Assembly (NCBI GenBank): GCA_937965695.1
Contig: CALCKW010000066.1
Coordinates: forward strand, 1-32,634
DNA length: 32,634 bases
Source of the DNA: an uncultured Granulosicoccaceae bacterium
GTDB lineage: Bacteria > Pseudomonadota > Gammaproteobacteria > CALCKW01
Reading direction: 5' to 3'
In this document: positions 17,497-26,594 of the stretch, one piece after another
Position numbering within the stretch: the first letter of the stretch is position 1
How the letters are laid out: the number at the start of each line of letters is the position of its first letter
Notes under the pieces: model-generated
What the model saw: the letters and a program-made list of their open reading frames with translations, nothing else
The model's database searches: none
What the model was told of the DNA's origin: nothing
Program-made: the position numbers and the translations under genes

Positions 17497-19401
17497 TCAT
17501 TGTGCTTGTGCAGTATCGTATATGGTGTTCGGATCGAATAAACGCTGGTGAAACAATTCTTCTACCGCTTCAGCCGCCATTGGCTTGGCAAAAAAGTATC
17601 CCTGACCTCGATCTGCTTCTAGCAACAAAAGCTCTGCAAGCTCTTCGCGAGTCTCAACACCTTCGGCAACTACTGTCATGTCAAAGGCGCCTGCCATACG
17701 AATAATAGTATCAACCAGTGCTATATCCCTTTCTGTCTCAACGAGTGAAGTAATAAAAGCACGATCGATTTTTAGTGTATCGGCTGGCATGTATTTGAGT
17801 TTTGCAATTGAACTGTGGCCAATACCGAAATCATCAATAGCGATTTCCACACCCATCTCTCGCAACGTCGCAAGTGTACCCAAGGCATGATCAGAATAAT
17901 CCATCACCACATGTTCAGTCACTTCGATACATAAATATTTCGCAGGCAGAGCATATTTGAGTAAAAGCGATGTAACATCACTGACTAAATCACTGCCAAT
18001 AATCTGGGAGGGTGATACGTTGATTCGAATTGTTGTTTCTAACTTGGGATCGGCACGCATCCAAGTCGCCTGTTGAGCTATCGCGACTTCTAAAACCTTT
18101 CGACTCAAGGGAACGACAAGCCCGGTTCTCTCAGCTATGTCAATAAACCTTCCAGCCGCCAACAAGCCCATCTCAGGGTGTTGCCAGCGGGCAAGCGCTT
18201 CACACCCTACCAGCTCACCCGTATGCAAATCTACTTCAGGCTGGTAGTGCACAGTAATTTGATCATCAGATTCAAGTGCATCCCGGAGAGCAATTTCCAT
18301 TTCAACCGCTTCAAGTCTGACTTTTGCCAGTTCTTGATCAAAAAGTACAATACTCTCGTTAGAGCCATTCAGGTGAATCTGTAAAGCCGCATTGGCTTCT
18401 TGAAACAAAGTGTCTATATCAATCCGCCGATCCATGGATCGGCTGATACCCACCTTTAGAGACAAACTGAGGTCTCGCTCTCCAATCTTTAACGGTATCG
18501 CCAGGGAATCAAGCAATTGACGAGCTTTCAAAAGCAGTGAGTCTTTGCCTTCTGTATCTTCCAATAGAAGGGCAAAGCCGTTGCCGTTTATTCGCCCACA
18601 TCTGCTCGTGGCAAAGGTAATTGAAGACAGTGCTTTTCCAAATTGTTTTATCAGATGGTCGCCTGCCATCCTACCCAAGGTATCATTGACAGAACGCAGG
18701 TCTTCGAGGTCGATATGAAAAATAGCAATAGAACCATGCTCTTTGAGCATGCTTGACGCACGTTCATAAACGCCTTGGCGATTAGGCAGGCCCGTTAACG
18801 GGTCAACAAATGCTGCCTTACGTAGAGCTTGCTCCGCCATCAGTCTCGATTGAGTTTGCATAAACATCGCAGCGATACTTTGCAACGCATAGACTTCATC
18901 GTCCGACCACGCGCGATTTCCTTCACGCACTAATCCGAGCATGCCTTCAGTTTTCTCATCCGTAAGTAGTGGCACACAGATCGCTGTCACTTCCTTCAGA
19001 CCAGATGCCTTGGCGATGAAGTCTTGATAGGTGACCGTATGAGGATCTCCTGGCACTAACATTAACGACTGCCTGAAATGTTCCGAAATGCCAAATATCG
19101 GATTATCGTCAAAGTGAATAGAAGCAAGAGGATCTGGTACGGGAATGTGTTCTCGAACTGGCCATTCAGCAACTAAGATGCTCAATCGATTGACCAAATC
19201 ATTTCGTCGATAAAAGGCAACTCTAACGTCAAAATACTCACTCAAGAAAGCAAGTACTTTTTGACCTAGATGTTCCCCGCTGTGAAGAGACGCCGGCATG
19301 AGGCTTTTCGCCGACTCAGCGATCAACTGATTCAAGTCAATACCTGACGTATCAATTTGACTGTTTTTTTCCACTTGCTCCATGCTCAGTAGGCCCTGCA
19401 T
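17497..19401 (-). CDS. GAF-GGDEF-EAL protein: degenerate cyclase domain, probable active c-di-GMP phosphodiesterase
   Basis: A 634-residue cytoplasmic signalling protein with no membrane segment. An N-terminal GAF-like sensor spans about 35-185. The GGDEF domain (about 195-355) retains DPLTGLPNR but has NGNGF at 272-276 instead of GGDEF, so it should not make c-di-GMP. The EAL domain (about 372-620) keeps every key motif: EALARW from 401, NVSPSQ at 461-466, EVTE at 493-496, IDDFGIGHSS with Asp523/Asp524, Lys544 in LKIDRAFI, VAEGVET at 578-584, and QGYFFAKP. It probably hydrolyses c-di-GMP under control of the GAF ligand, with the dead GGDEF perhaps binding GTP. A second in-frame ATG at residue 7 is possible; neither has a clear ribosome site. 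The gene is monocistronic and ends at the shared terminator. Confidence 0.9.
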   Translation of the reverse strand: MQGLLSMEQVEKNSQIDTSGIDLNQLIAESAKSLMPASLHSGEHLGQKVLAFLSEYFDVRVAFYRRNDLVNRLSILVAEWPVREHIPVPDPLASIHFDDNPIFGISEHFRQSLMLVPGDPHTVTYQDFIAKASGLKEVTAICVPLLTDEKTEGMLGLVREGNRAWSDDEVYALQSIAAMFMQTQSRLMAEQALRKAAFVDPLTGLPNRQGVYERASSMLKEHGSIAIFHIDLEDLRSVNDTLGRMAGDHLIKQFGKALSSITFATSRCGRINGNGFALLLEDTEGKDSLLLKARQLLDSLAIPLKIGERDLSLSLKVGISRSMDRRIDIDTLFQEANAALQIHLNGSNESIVLFDQELAKVRLEAVEMEIALRDALESDDQITVHYQPEVDLHTGELVGCEALARWQHPEMGLLAAGRFIDIAERTGLVVPLSRKVLEVAIAQQATWMRADPKLETTIRINVSPSQIIGSDLVSDVTSLLLKYALPAKYLCIEVTEHVVMDYSDHALGTLATLREMGVEIAIDDFGIGHSSIAKLKYMPADTLKIDRAFITSLVETERDIALVDTIIRMAGAFDMTVVAEGVETREELAELLLLEADRGQGYFFAKPMAAEAVEELFHQRLFDPNTIYDTAQAQ

Positions 19402-19706
19402 CCGAGTTGCTAATGAGTATTTATCGGCTTTTATTAATATTCATTCATCTATTGATCCCTTAATTGAAGCTTCATAGGCGTACGCATATCCGTACCTATC
19501 TTTACAAAGCGAGCGTATCTTTATGTTTTTTAAAAACATTCAACCTGTAAAAGCAAATTTTTCTCGGTTTGAAAGAACTGCCTTTTTTATGTGCTTCATT
19601 GCTTTAACGCTGCTGTGTTCAACGTGAAGACGGCTTAGATTCGCTGCTACACAAATGACAACTTAAGCGTAGAATCGGAGAGTAACCAACAACTCGGAGT
19701 AACAGC
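19402..19706. other. 305-base intergenic region between two outward-facing genes
   Basis: An AT-rich spacer between the GGDEF-EAL gene (minus) and the M20 hydrolase (plus), so it should hold promoters for both. I see an imperfect inverted repeat near 19475-19500 (ATAGGCGTACG...CGTACCTAT), a possible 34-codon reading frame listed separately, and a TAGAAT hexamer at 19670-19675 upstream of the hydrolase without a good -35. Nothing else is recognisable. Confidence 0.4.
19523..19627 (+). CDS. Possible 34-residue small protein with one hydrophobic segment
   Basis: ATG at 19523 to TGA at 19625-19627 encodes a basic N-terminal half (with NIQPVKANFSRFER) followed by a hydrophobic stretch (AFFMCFIALTLLC), like a tiny membrane protein. 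The upstream GAGCG is a poor ribosome site and there is no recognised family. It may be chance in an AT-rich spacer; listed because the spacer has no other gene. Confidence 0.15.
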   Translation: MFFKNIQPVKANFSRFERTAFFMCFIALTLLCST

Positions 19707-20882
19707 ATGTTAGAGCGCGCGCGTGAATTACAAGGCACCTTAAGCAAGCTTCGCCGACAGATTCACGAAAACCCAGAGCTAAGTTTTGAAGAAATCGAAA
19801 CAGCGGCATTAGTGTGCAAAACCCTTCAAGAGTTAGGCATTCCTTTTCGTGCTGAAGTTGGAAAAACTGGGGTCGTTGCTTCGATAGGAAACCCATCGAC
19901 GAACGGCCGGAAAATAGGCATTCGTGCAGATATGGACGCGCTACCAATTACCGAGGCACGGGATGTCCCTTACAAATCAAAAATCGATGGAAAAATGCAC
20001 GCCTGCGGGCACGATGCTCATACGGCGACACTGCTTGGTGTAGCGATGCTTCTCGCTGAAGAAAACATCGAAGGAGAAATACGCCTGCTATTCCAACCCT
20101 CCGAAGAAGCAGCGGACAGTGAAGGTGTCAGCGGTGCTCCTCGCATGATTGAAGACGGCGCTGTGGAAGGCTTGGACGCTGTGATCGCATTGCACACGGA
20201 CAGCCGCCTCGATTGTGGCAAAGTGGCGATTGCCAGAGGTTATGCGCTGGCCAATGTGGATACCGTCTACGCAAAAATAAAAGGCGTAGGTGGTCACGGT
20301 GCCGTACCTCAGTCCGCCATTGACCCTATTTTTATTCTCGGCCCGGTGCTTTCCGCAATTCACGGCATCGTTTCGCGGCGCACAGACCCGACTAGCCCAG
20401 CTGTTGTGACTGTTGGCCGCGTCAGTGGTGGTAGTGCATCCAATGTGATTCCCGATACCGTGGAGATGGATATAACTTTACGTAGCCTTGACGACGCAAC
20501 CCGAGAGCTTTTGCTGACAGAAGTTGAAAATGCTCTGGCGATCGCTAAAAACTTGGGCGGCGACTACGAATTGGACATAGAGCGCGGCTATCCCGCCTTA
20601 TACAACGACGAAGTCATGTGTGACTGGGTAGCAGAGTCAGCCAAATCGCTACTGGGTGAGACAAACGTGGAAAAGGGTGAACTCATCATGGGGGCTGAAG
20701 ATTTTGCTTTTATGGCACGCGAGAGTCGCGGCATGATGATGTGGCTTGGCACCAAAGAACCCCATGGACCGGCGCGTTATCATCATCACCCTGAATTTGA
20801 TATTGACGAAGCGTCTATGCCGATTGGTGCCGCTATTTTAGCCGAGACGGCCCTGCGTTATGTAAGCCACGAGTCAGCTTAA
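19707..20882 (+). CDS. M20D family metal-dependent amidohydrolase (hippurate/N-acyl-amino-acid hydrolase-like)
   Basis: A 391-residue cytoplasmic zinc (or Mn) hydrolase that cleaves N-acyl amino acids or related amides. The start ATG has CGGAG nine bases upstream. Motifs: GIRADMDALPI at 71-81, HACGHDAHT with Cys100 and His102 as metal ligands, FQPSEEA with Glu133/Glu134 (catalytic base and ligand), ALHT with His163, AEDFAFM at 330-336, and the closing HHHPEF with a C-terminal His ligand. The lid domain occupies about 185-300 and includes GGHGAVPQSAIDPI. All active-site residues look intact. Exact substrate (hippurate, N-acetyl-amino acid, IAA-conjugate, acyl-homoserine lactone-like amide) cannot be decided. 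It stands alone, closed by a 16-base-pair hairpin. Confidence 0.9.
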   Translation: MLERARELQGTLSKLRRQIHENPELSFEEIETAALVCKTLQELGIPFRAEVGKTGVVASIGNPSTNGRKIGIRADMDALPITEARDVPYKSKIDGKMHACGHDAHTATLLGVAMLLAEENIEGEIRLLFQPSEEAADSEGVSGAPRMIEDGAVEGLDAVIALHTDSRLDCGKVAIARGYALANVDTVYAKIKGVGGHGAVPQSAIDPIFILGPVLSAIHGIVSRRTDPTSPAVVTVGRVSGGSASNVIPDTVEMDITLRSLDDATRELLLTEVENALAIAKNLGGDYELDIERGYPALYNDEVMCDWVAESAKSLLGETNVEKGELIMGAEDFAFMARESRGMMMWLGTKEPHGPARYHHHPEFDIDEASMPIGAAILAETALRYVSHESA

Positions 20883-20887
20883 AATTA

Positions 20888-20928
20888 GAGGTGTGACAGC
20901 ACAACTTATTTCTGTGCTGTTACACCTC
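20888..20928 (+). terminator. Long hairpin between the M20 hydrolase and ppsA
   Basis: A 16-base stem (GAGGTGTGACAGCACA against TGTGCTGTTACACCTC, with one G-T pair) and a 9-base loop start 6 bases after the hydrolase stop. The genes on either side converge, so it may work for both. It lacks a strong T-run on the plus strand (CGATCATG). Confidence 0.55.
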
Positions 20929-21006
20929 GATCATGCTCAACTACCACGTTACAGTCATGGTTATTTTATAAAAACTGCGTCCAGCATGTTTGCGCGCAGC
21001 TAACTT

Positions 21007-23376
21007 CTATTTTCCCAGACGACGCCACGTGTCGATCACCGTGTCAGGGTTTAACGACATGCTTTCGATACCTTGCTCCATCAACCATTCAGCAAAGTCA
21101 GGGTGATCCGAAGGCCCTTGCCCGCAAATTCCAACATATTTGCCACGAGCTGTACAAGCCTTAATCGCCATTGACAACAACGCCTTGACAGCTGGATCTC
21201 TTTCATCAAACTTGTCGGCGACTAACTCTGAATCCCGATCCAAGCCGAGTGTTAACTGGGTTAAATCATTAGACCCGATAGAAAAGCCGTCGAAGTGATC
21301 GAGATAAGCATCCGCGAGCAACGCGTTGGTTGGTAACTCGCACATCATCACAATGCGTAGCTCATTTTCACCCTGCTTTAAGCCCTGACTGGCAAGAATA
21401 TCTAGAACCTGTTTACCCTCTTCTACATTTCGGACAAACGGCACCATCAGCTCAACATTGCTCAAGCCCATGTCCTCTCGCACACGCTTCATCGCTTCGC
21501 ATTCCATATGGAAACAAGCAGCGAAGTCATCAGATACATAGCGTGCAGCCCCTCTAAAACCGATCATTGGATTTTCTTCTTCAGGTTCAAATAAGCTTCC
21601 TGCAATCAGTTTACGGTATTCGTTAGATTTAAAATCAGACAGGCGCACGATAACTTTTTTGGGCCAAAATGCCGCTGCTATTGTAGAGACACCTTCTGCA
21701 AGTTTAGCCACATAGAACTCTCGAGCATCTGAGTATCCTCGCGCTCGTTCTGCCACTTGAGCGGCGACATCTGACGGTAAACTCTCGGGAGCCAAAACAG
21801 CTTTTGGGTGCACTCCAATACCGTTGTTGATGATAAATTCCAAGCGAGCCAAACCCACCCCTGCATTAGGTAGTTGCGCAAATTCAAACGCTAATGCTGG
21901 ATTGCCGACGTTCATGGATATTTTTACCGGTATTTCAGGCAATTCACCCATGGCTTGTTTGCTTATTTGCACCTCTTGTCTACCAGAATAAACGTTCCCT
22001 GTATCCCCTTCCGCACAAGACACAGTCACTGCTTGCCCGTCTGTTAATGACTTGGTCGCGTCACCGCACCCTACAACAGCCGGGATACCTAGCTCACGCG
22101 CAATAATTGCCGCATGGCATGTACGTCCGCCTCGATTTGTGACAATCGCCGACGCGCGCTTCATCACGGGTTCCCAATTGGGATCAGTCATATCGGTGAC
22201 CAATACATCACCTTCTTTTACACGGCTCAATTCATCCAGTGAATCCACAAGTCGCACTTCACCGATGCCTACACGTTGACCAATCGCTCTTCCCTGAGTC
22301 AGTAATTCACCTGTTGTTTTAAGCGCAAAGCGTTCGACTTCACTGGCATTTCCCTCGCGGCTTTTTACAGTCTCAGGCCGTGCTTGCAAAATATATATTT
22401 GACCATCACGCCCATCACGACCCCACTCAATATCCATGGGACGGTCGTAATGGTTTTCTATAATGGTGGCATACCGGGCCAACGTGATGATGTCTTCATC
22501 AGAAAGAGAAAACGCATCAGACATAGATTGTTCTACATCGACGGTTTTGACGGATTTGCCGGCGCTGGTGTGCACGTCGAACACCATTTTAATTGCTTTG
22601 GAACCCAGGTTGCGACGAACGATGGGGTAGTGTCCTGCAGCCAGAGTTGGTTTGTGTACATAGAATTCGTCAGGGTTGACCGCGCCTTGAACAACCGTTT
22701 CACCCAATCCATAACTGCTGGTGATAAAGACGACTTCTCGAAAGCCCGATTCGGTATCAAGCGTGAACATAACACCGGCTGCACCGGTATCTGAGCGCAC
22801 CATACGCTGAATGCCAGCCGACAAAGCAACTTCGCCATGACTAAAGCCTTGGTGTACGCGATAGCTAATAGCACGATCGTTATAAAGGGAGGCAAACACC
22901 TCCTTGACCGCTTCAAGCACATTATCGATACCGACAATATTTAGAAAGCTCTCTTGTTGACCTGCAAACGATGCATCTGGAAGATCTTCCGCTGTGGCCG
23001 AAGATCGTACCGCCACAGACAGTTGCTCATCACCGTCGCACATGTGATCAAACTGGCGACGAATCTCCGACTCCAATTCTTCAGGGAAAGGAGTATCCAA
23101 GACCCATTGCCGAATCTGTGCACCGACGCGCATCAGTTCATCCACATCGTCGACATCAAGCGAAGTTAATGCAGTATCAATCCGCTCGGCCAAACCTTGA
23201 TGGGCAACAAAACTGCGAAATGCATCGGCGGTAGTCGCAAACCCCCCTGGCACTTTCACCCCGGCTTTGCTCAGCTGGCTGATCATTTCCCCCAGTGAGG
23301 AGTTTTTTCCACCAACTTTTTCCACATCATCCATGCGGACCTGATCGAAAGGCAGTACCCAAACTTGCTGAGCCAT
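21007..23376 (-). CDS. ppsA: Phosphoenolpyruvate synthase
   Basis: A 789-residue cytoplasmic enzyme converting pyruvate, ATP and water to PEP, AMP and phosphate for gluconeogenesis. I placed the start at the ATG ending at 23376 ([13 protein letters not shown]): GGAG lies 6 bases upstream and E. coli PpsA has about the same length; an in-frame start 7 codons earlier lacks a ribosome site. Order: ATP-grasp domain 1-345 ([44 protein letters not shown]); the phosphohistidine domain with [11 protein letters not shown] and catalytic His421; the PEP/pyruvate-binding TIM barrel at the C-terminus with [25 protein letters not shown] and [11 protein letters not shown]. It is divergent from ppsR, whose product should inactivate it by ADP-dependent phosphorylation. 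Confidence 0.97.
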   Translation of the reverse strand: MAQQVWVLPFDQVRMDDVEKVGGKNSSLGEMISQLSKAGVKVPGGFATTADAFRSFVAHQGLAERIDTALTSLDVDDVDELMRVGAQIRQWVLDTPFPEELESEIRRQFDHMCDGDEQLSVAVRSSATAEDLPDASFAGQQESFLNIVGIDNVLEAVKEVFASLYNDRAISYRVHQGFSHGEVALSAGIQRMVRSDTGAAGVMFTLDTESGFREVVFITSSYGLGETVVQGAVNPDEFYVHKPTLAAGHYPIVRRNLGSKAIKMVFDVHTSAGKSVKTVDVEQSMSDAFSLSDEDIITLARYATIIENHYDRPMDIEWGRDGRDGQIYILQARPETVKSREGNASEVERFALKTTGELLTQGRAIGQRVGIGEVRLVDSLDELSRVKEGDVLVTDMTDPNWEPVMKRASAIVTNRGGRTCHAAIIARELGIPAVVGCGDATKSLTDGQAVTVSCAEGDTGNVYSGRQEVQISKQAMGELPEIPVKISMNVGNPALAFEFAQLPNAGVGLARLEFIINNGIGVHPKAVLAPESLPSDVAAQVAERARGYSDAREFYVAKLAEGVSTIAAAFWPKKVIVRLSDFKSNEYRKLIAGSLFEPEEENPMIGFRGAARYVSDDFAACFHMECEAMKRVREDMGLSNVELMVPFVRNVEEGKQVLDILASQGLKQGENELRIVMMCELPTNALLADAYLDHFDGFSIGSNDLTQLTLGLDRDSELVADKFDERDPAVKALLSMAIKACTARGKYVGICGQGPSDHPDFAEWLMEQGIESMSLNPDTVIDTWRRLGK

Positions 23377-23414
23377 TTCACACTCCAAAAATATCAATTG
23401 ATAATGCTGACAAG

Positions 23415-23420
23415 ATTATA
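23415..23420 (-). promoter_or_regulatory. Candidate -10 element for ppsA
   Basis: A perfect TATAAT read on the minus strand (ATTATA on plus), 39 bases upstream of the ppsA start. No convincing -35 lies 16-19 bases behind it (AGGGCT at 17 bases), so an activator may be needed. Confidence 0.4.
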
Positions 23421-23475
23421 GTGGGCAGATACAGCCCAGCCCTGCACCGAATGACTGGCTGTCGTTCTAAGGCAC

Positions 23476-23481
23476 TATAAT
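23476..23481 (+). promoter_or_regulatory. Candidate -10 element for ppsR
   Basis: A perfect TATAAT 32 bases before the ppsR ATG. The best -35-like hexamer is ATGACT at 23451-23456 (19-base spacing). The 137-base ppsA-ppsR spacer thus holds two back-to-back promoters. Confidence 0.45.
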
Positions 23482-23513
23482 TGCCAAAAATGCTTAAACT
23501 TCAAGGATTAATC

Positions 23514-24341
23514 ATGTTTAGCGGCCCGAGAACTGTTTTTTATATATCTGATGGCACTGGCATCACAGCGCAGACACTGGGTCACAGTTTGCTGTCCCAA
23601 TTTGAAGGTGTCGAATTTCAGACTATCTCAGTAACTTTTGTCGATGACAGAACAAAAGCAAAGCAATGTTTGCAGCAAATAAGAGACAAAACAAAGCCCG
23701 GAGAGCACCGTCCAATCGTCTTATCAACGCTAGTTGAAGGTGAAATTGCAGACATTGTAGGCGAAGCTGACGCGCTACATGTCGACCTCTTTAGAGGTTT
23801 TTTGACACCGCTTGAAGCCGAATTAGGGCTCAAATCTACGCACTATGTGGGACGATCACACGCCGTTGTAGACACACCAGACTACCACCGTCGCATGGAG
23901 GCCGTGAATTACACGCTTAACCACGACGATGGACTGACCAATCGTAACTTAGATCAATCAGAAGTGATTCTTGTTGGGGTCTCGCGTAGTGGTAAAACAC
24001 CTACATCTGTGTATTTAGCAATGCATTACGGATTATTTAGCGCCAATTATCCGCTTATTCCAGAAGATTTTGAACGCGGTGCCCTACCGGGTGGCCTAGA
24101 ACAACATCGAGAAAAGCTTGTTGGTTTGAGTATTGAACCCCAGCGATTACATCAAATTCGCAGTGAAAGGCGCCGTGACTCCGTCTACGCCTCTCTAGAA
24201 AATTGCCAGCATGAAGTTGAGTCGTCTCAGCGACTGATGCGACGTTACGGTATCGAGTGGTTGGATTCGACCACCAAATCAGTCGAGGAGCTATCGGCGG
24301 CAATTGTTCAGCAACGGGGGCTAAAAACCACAATGTTTTAA
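23514..24341 (+). CDS. ppsR: PEP synthase regulatory kinase/pyrophosphorylase (PSRP, DUF299)
   Basis: A 275-residue bifunctional regulator that phosphorylates PpsA on an active-site Thr with ADP and reverses this with phosphate. The start at 23514 is chosen because AAGGA (23503-23507) lies 6 bases upstream and the product then begins MFSGPRTVFYISDGTGITA as in the family. Other landmarks are GRSHAVVD and DYHRRMEAVNYTLNHDDG in the middle and the unusual P-loop GVSRSGKT at 155-162 followed by PTSVYLAM-YG. The likely target, Thr419 of PpsA (GGRTCH), is present. The divergent ppsA/ppsR arrangement is also found in E. coli and many other gammaproteobacteria. Confidence 0.95.
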   Translation: MFSGPRTVFYISDGTGITAQTLGHSLLSQFEGVEFQTISVTFVDDRTKAKQCLQQIRDKTKPGEHRPIVLSTLVEGEIADIVGEADALHVDLFRGFLTPLEAELGLKSTHYVGRSHAVVDTPDYHRRMEAVNYTLNHDDGLTNRNLDQSEVILVGVSRSGKTPTSVYLAMHYGLFSANYPLIPEDFERGALPGGLEQHREKLVGLSIEPQRLHQIRSERRRDSVYASLENCQHEVESSQRLMRRYGIEWLDSTTKSVEELSAAIVQQRGLKTTMF

Positions 24342-24391
24342 TGGCAATTAATTTTAATTTATTTTAACCCCCTTTTTGGTTTTCCAACGTT

Positions 24392-24414
24392 TACCCCTAT
24401 ACAACACAGGGGTA
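24392..24414 (+). promoter_or_regulatory. Hairpin that pairs the ribosome site of the VWA gene
   Basis: TACCCCT (24392-24398) can pair perfectly with AGGGGTA (24408-24414) around a 9-base loop. The right arm contains AGGGG, the only Shine-Dalgarno candidate for the ATG at 24419 (6-base spacing). If it folds in the mRNA, translation start would be occluded unless the hairpin is opened. Confidence 0.45.
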
Positions 24415-24418
24415 CAAC

Positions 24419-26170
24419 ATGAAAAATCAAACACATCATCAGCACCTAACACTCAGCCTTGGCGCTATCGTTTGCGCAGCCGTACTATTTGGCTGTAGCC
24501 ACAACACAGCGCCGTTGGGTACTTCCACAAAAACATCGGGTAACACATCAACAAAGCTCTACGACAATCCCACAGCTGTTAAATCCGAAGAGTATGTCGT
24601 TGAGGACGCGATTGAGCTGCACGAGGGTCGAGCTGAGGTAAAACAACATCAACTCATCTCGCAGCAGATAGCCCCTGCAGTGGTAAAGCTTACTGCTGGG
24701 TCATCGGTGCATTCGACGATGCTGCAACCAGTAAAAACGAGCCAAGATCGTTACGCGAGTATTGAAAGTAATCCAGTCAAAAGAGCTAGCGAAGATCCCG
24801 TATCGACATTTTCTCTAGACGTTGACACAGGTAGCTACGCCGTTGTTCGCAGACACCTGCAGCACGGTCAATTGCCACCTGCTGACGCCGTTCGAGTGGA
24901 AGAGTTAATCAACTACTTTAACTACAACACCCCAACGATAAAAGACAAAAAACGCCCTTTCGCCTTTAAAACAGAATTGGCCAATGCCCCGTGGCATGAA
25001 GCAAGGCAATTGCTGAGAGTATCAGTAGCAGCATGGCAACAACCGATGGAAGATCTTCCGCCCAGCAATCTGGTGTTTTTAGTCGACGTATCGGGCTCGA
25101 TGCAATCCACAGACAAGCTGCCATTGCTCAAGTCTTCTTTGAAGTTATTAGTCAACCAAATGCGTGCGGAAGACAGTGTCTCTCTGGTTGCTTATGCAGG
25201 TAGTTCAGCAGTCATACTTGAGCCAACAAAAGGTAGCAACAAGCATCGCATCACTAACGCTATCGATTCGCTCGGTGCGGGCGGGGGTACTCATGGTGCA
25301 GCCGGTTTAAAAGACGCGTATAGGCTTGCTGGCGAGCATAAAATTGCAGATGGAATTAATCGCGTTATTTTAGCGACTGACGGCGACTTCAACGTGGGCA
25401 TGTCAGACACTAACGCCCTTCTCGACTACATCAAAAAGCAACGCAAACTAGGCATCACTCTAACAACACTTGGATTTGGACAAGGTAACTACAATGACCA
25501 CCTCATGGAACAGCTTGCCGATCATGGCAATGGCAATCATGCCTACATAGACACGTTATCCGAAGCCCGAAAAGTACTGATGGAACAAGTCGGTGCAACT
25601 CTCTTTACGGTCGCAAGCGATGCCAAAATACAGGTAGAGTTCAATCCAGATCAAGTCAGCGAGTACAAATTACTTGGCTATGAAAATCGATTGTTACGGG
25701 AGCAAGATTTCAATGACGACAAAGTAGATGCAGGTGATATTGGTGCAGGCCATACGATAACCGCTCTCTATGAGTTGTCTCTGAGGGGCAGCGGAGGAGA
25801 ACGATTTCCTGATAGGCGATACACCACAGAAGAGACAAATACCACCTCTCACAGCGACGAACTGGCATGGGTTAAACTTCGCTACAAGCCGCGCGGAAGC
25901 GATATCAGTACTTTATTAGAGCAGAAAATAAAACTAACAGACCTTAGTCCTGCTTCACCAGACTTCAAATTTGCCAGTTCTGTTGCCGCTTGGGGAGATT
26001 GGCTGCGCCAACCTGGTGGTGATAGTGAATACACCATTGATGAAATATTAAAGTTGGCTGTCTTGGGCAAAGGAGAGGATCGACATGGCTATCGCAGCGA
26101 ATATATTCAACTGCTCAAGCTCAGCGCAGCGATGCGCTCAACAACTAACGCAAGTTTGGCTAGAAACTAA
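24419..26170 (+). CDS. VWA-domain lipoprotein, YfbK-like (von Willebrand N-terminal, VWA, DUF3520)
   Basis: A 583-residue envelope protein. The N-terminus is a lipoprotein-like signal with Cys26 in LFGC (Phe at -2 is atypical). Then come a low-complexity linker, the von Willebrand N-terminal domain at about 108-200 (STFSLDVDTGSYAVVRRHL, ADAVRVEELINYFNY), and a VWA domain at about 217-395. The VWA has an intact metal site: DVSGS at 223-227, Thr291 in GGGTHGAAG and Asp321 in ATDGDFNVG. A DUF3520-like C-terminal part follows (VEFNPDQVSEYKLLGYENR, LAWVKLRYK). Proteins of this type are often found near ECF sigma genes; here a sigma gene lies 424 bases downstream, with an opposite-strand gene between. 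Function is not established; metal-dependent protein binding at the envelope is inferred. Confidence 0.88.
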   Translation: MKNQTHHQHLTLSLGAIVCAAVLFGCSHNTAPLGTSTKTSGNTSTKLYDNPTAVKSEEYVVEDAIELHEGRAEVKQHQLISQQIAPAVVKLTAGSSVHSTMLQPVKTSQDRYASIESNPVKRASEDPVSTFSLDVDTGSYAVVRRHLQHGQLPPADAVRVEELINYFNYNTPTIKDKKRPFAFKTELANAPWHEARQLLRVSVAAWQQPMEDLPPSNLVFLVDVSGSMQSTDKLPLLKSSLKLLVNQMRAEDSVSLVAYAGSSAVILEPTKGSNKHRITNAIDSLGAGGGTHGAAGLKDAYRLAGEHKIADGINRVILATDGDFNVGMSDTNALLDYIKKQRKLGITLTTLGFGQGNYNDHLMEQLADHGNGNHAYIDTLSEARKVLMEQVGATLFTVASDAKIQVEFNPDQVSEYKLLGYENRLLREQDFNDDKVDAGDIGAGHTITALYELSLRGSGGERFPDRRYTTEETNTTSHSDELAWVKLRYKPRGSDISTLLEQKIKLTDLSPASPDFKFASSVAAWGDWLRQPGGDSEYTIDEILKLAVLGKGEDRHGYRSEYIQLLKLSAAMRSTTNASLARN

Positions 26171-26179
26171 GTATCTGGC

Positions 26180-26530
26180 CTACATCAAGTCTATGGAAAA
26201 ATTTCGAAGGAGCGCAGCTAACGCTAAAAAACAGCCAATTGTTAACAAGGAACACAGAGCCAAGCTTGGCCAAAAAGCCAGCTTACTAAGAAGCCAAGGT
26301 AAAGCTAAAAACATAGGTAGTGTTGGTAGCACGTACCAAAATGTATACCAAGCATGGTTCTGTAGCTTCTCTAAAGGTTGCCGCTCGAGGTAGAGCCAAA
26401 TCAGCACCATAATAGTCATCAAAGGCAGCGCGGCAATCAGGCCGCCCAGTTTGTCACTGCGTTTTGCCAGCTCCGAAACGAGTACCACGACTGCTGCAGT
26501 TAAAAGGTATTTCACGACTAGATAGGACAT
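26180..26530 (-). CDS. DUF3147 family small integral membrane protein
   Basis: A 116-residue inner-membrane protein with four predicted helices (about 4-20, 28-47, 62-82, 86-108). The SELAKRSDKLGGLIAALPLM segment and MIWLYLE-like (MVLIWLYLE) motif are characteristic of DUF3147. Function is unknown. It ends 9 bases after the end of the converging VWA gene and starts 64 bases from the divergent sigma-factor start, so it interrupts what is otherwise a VWA-sigma-partner arrangement. Confidence 0.75.
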   Translation of the reverse strand: MSYLVVKYLLTAAVVVLVSELAKRSDKLGGLIAALPLMTIMVLIWLYLERQPLEKLQNHAWYTFWYVLPTLPMFLALPWLLSKLAFWPSLALCSLLTIGCFLALAALLRNFSIDLM

Positions 26531-26594
26531 GGATTATTCCGAATAGATGCCTTAGAGCTCTGATCCATAGAATAATACACGGGGATTTGTCGCG

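Noticed and set aside
26085..26393. A 102-codon plus-strand frame at the end of the VWA gene
   Set aside because: It overlaps the VWA gene C-terminus and runs antisense through the well-supported DUF3147 gene.
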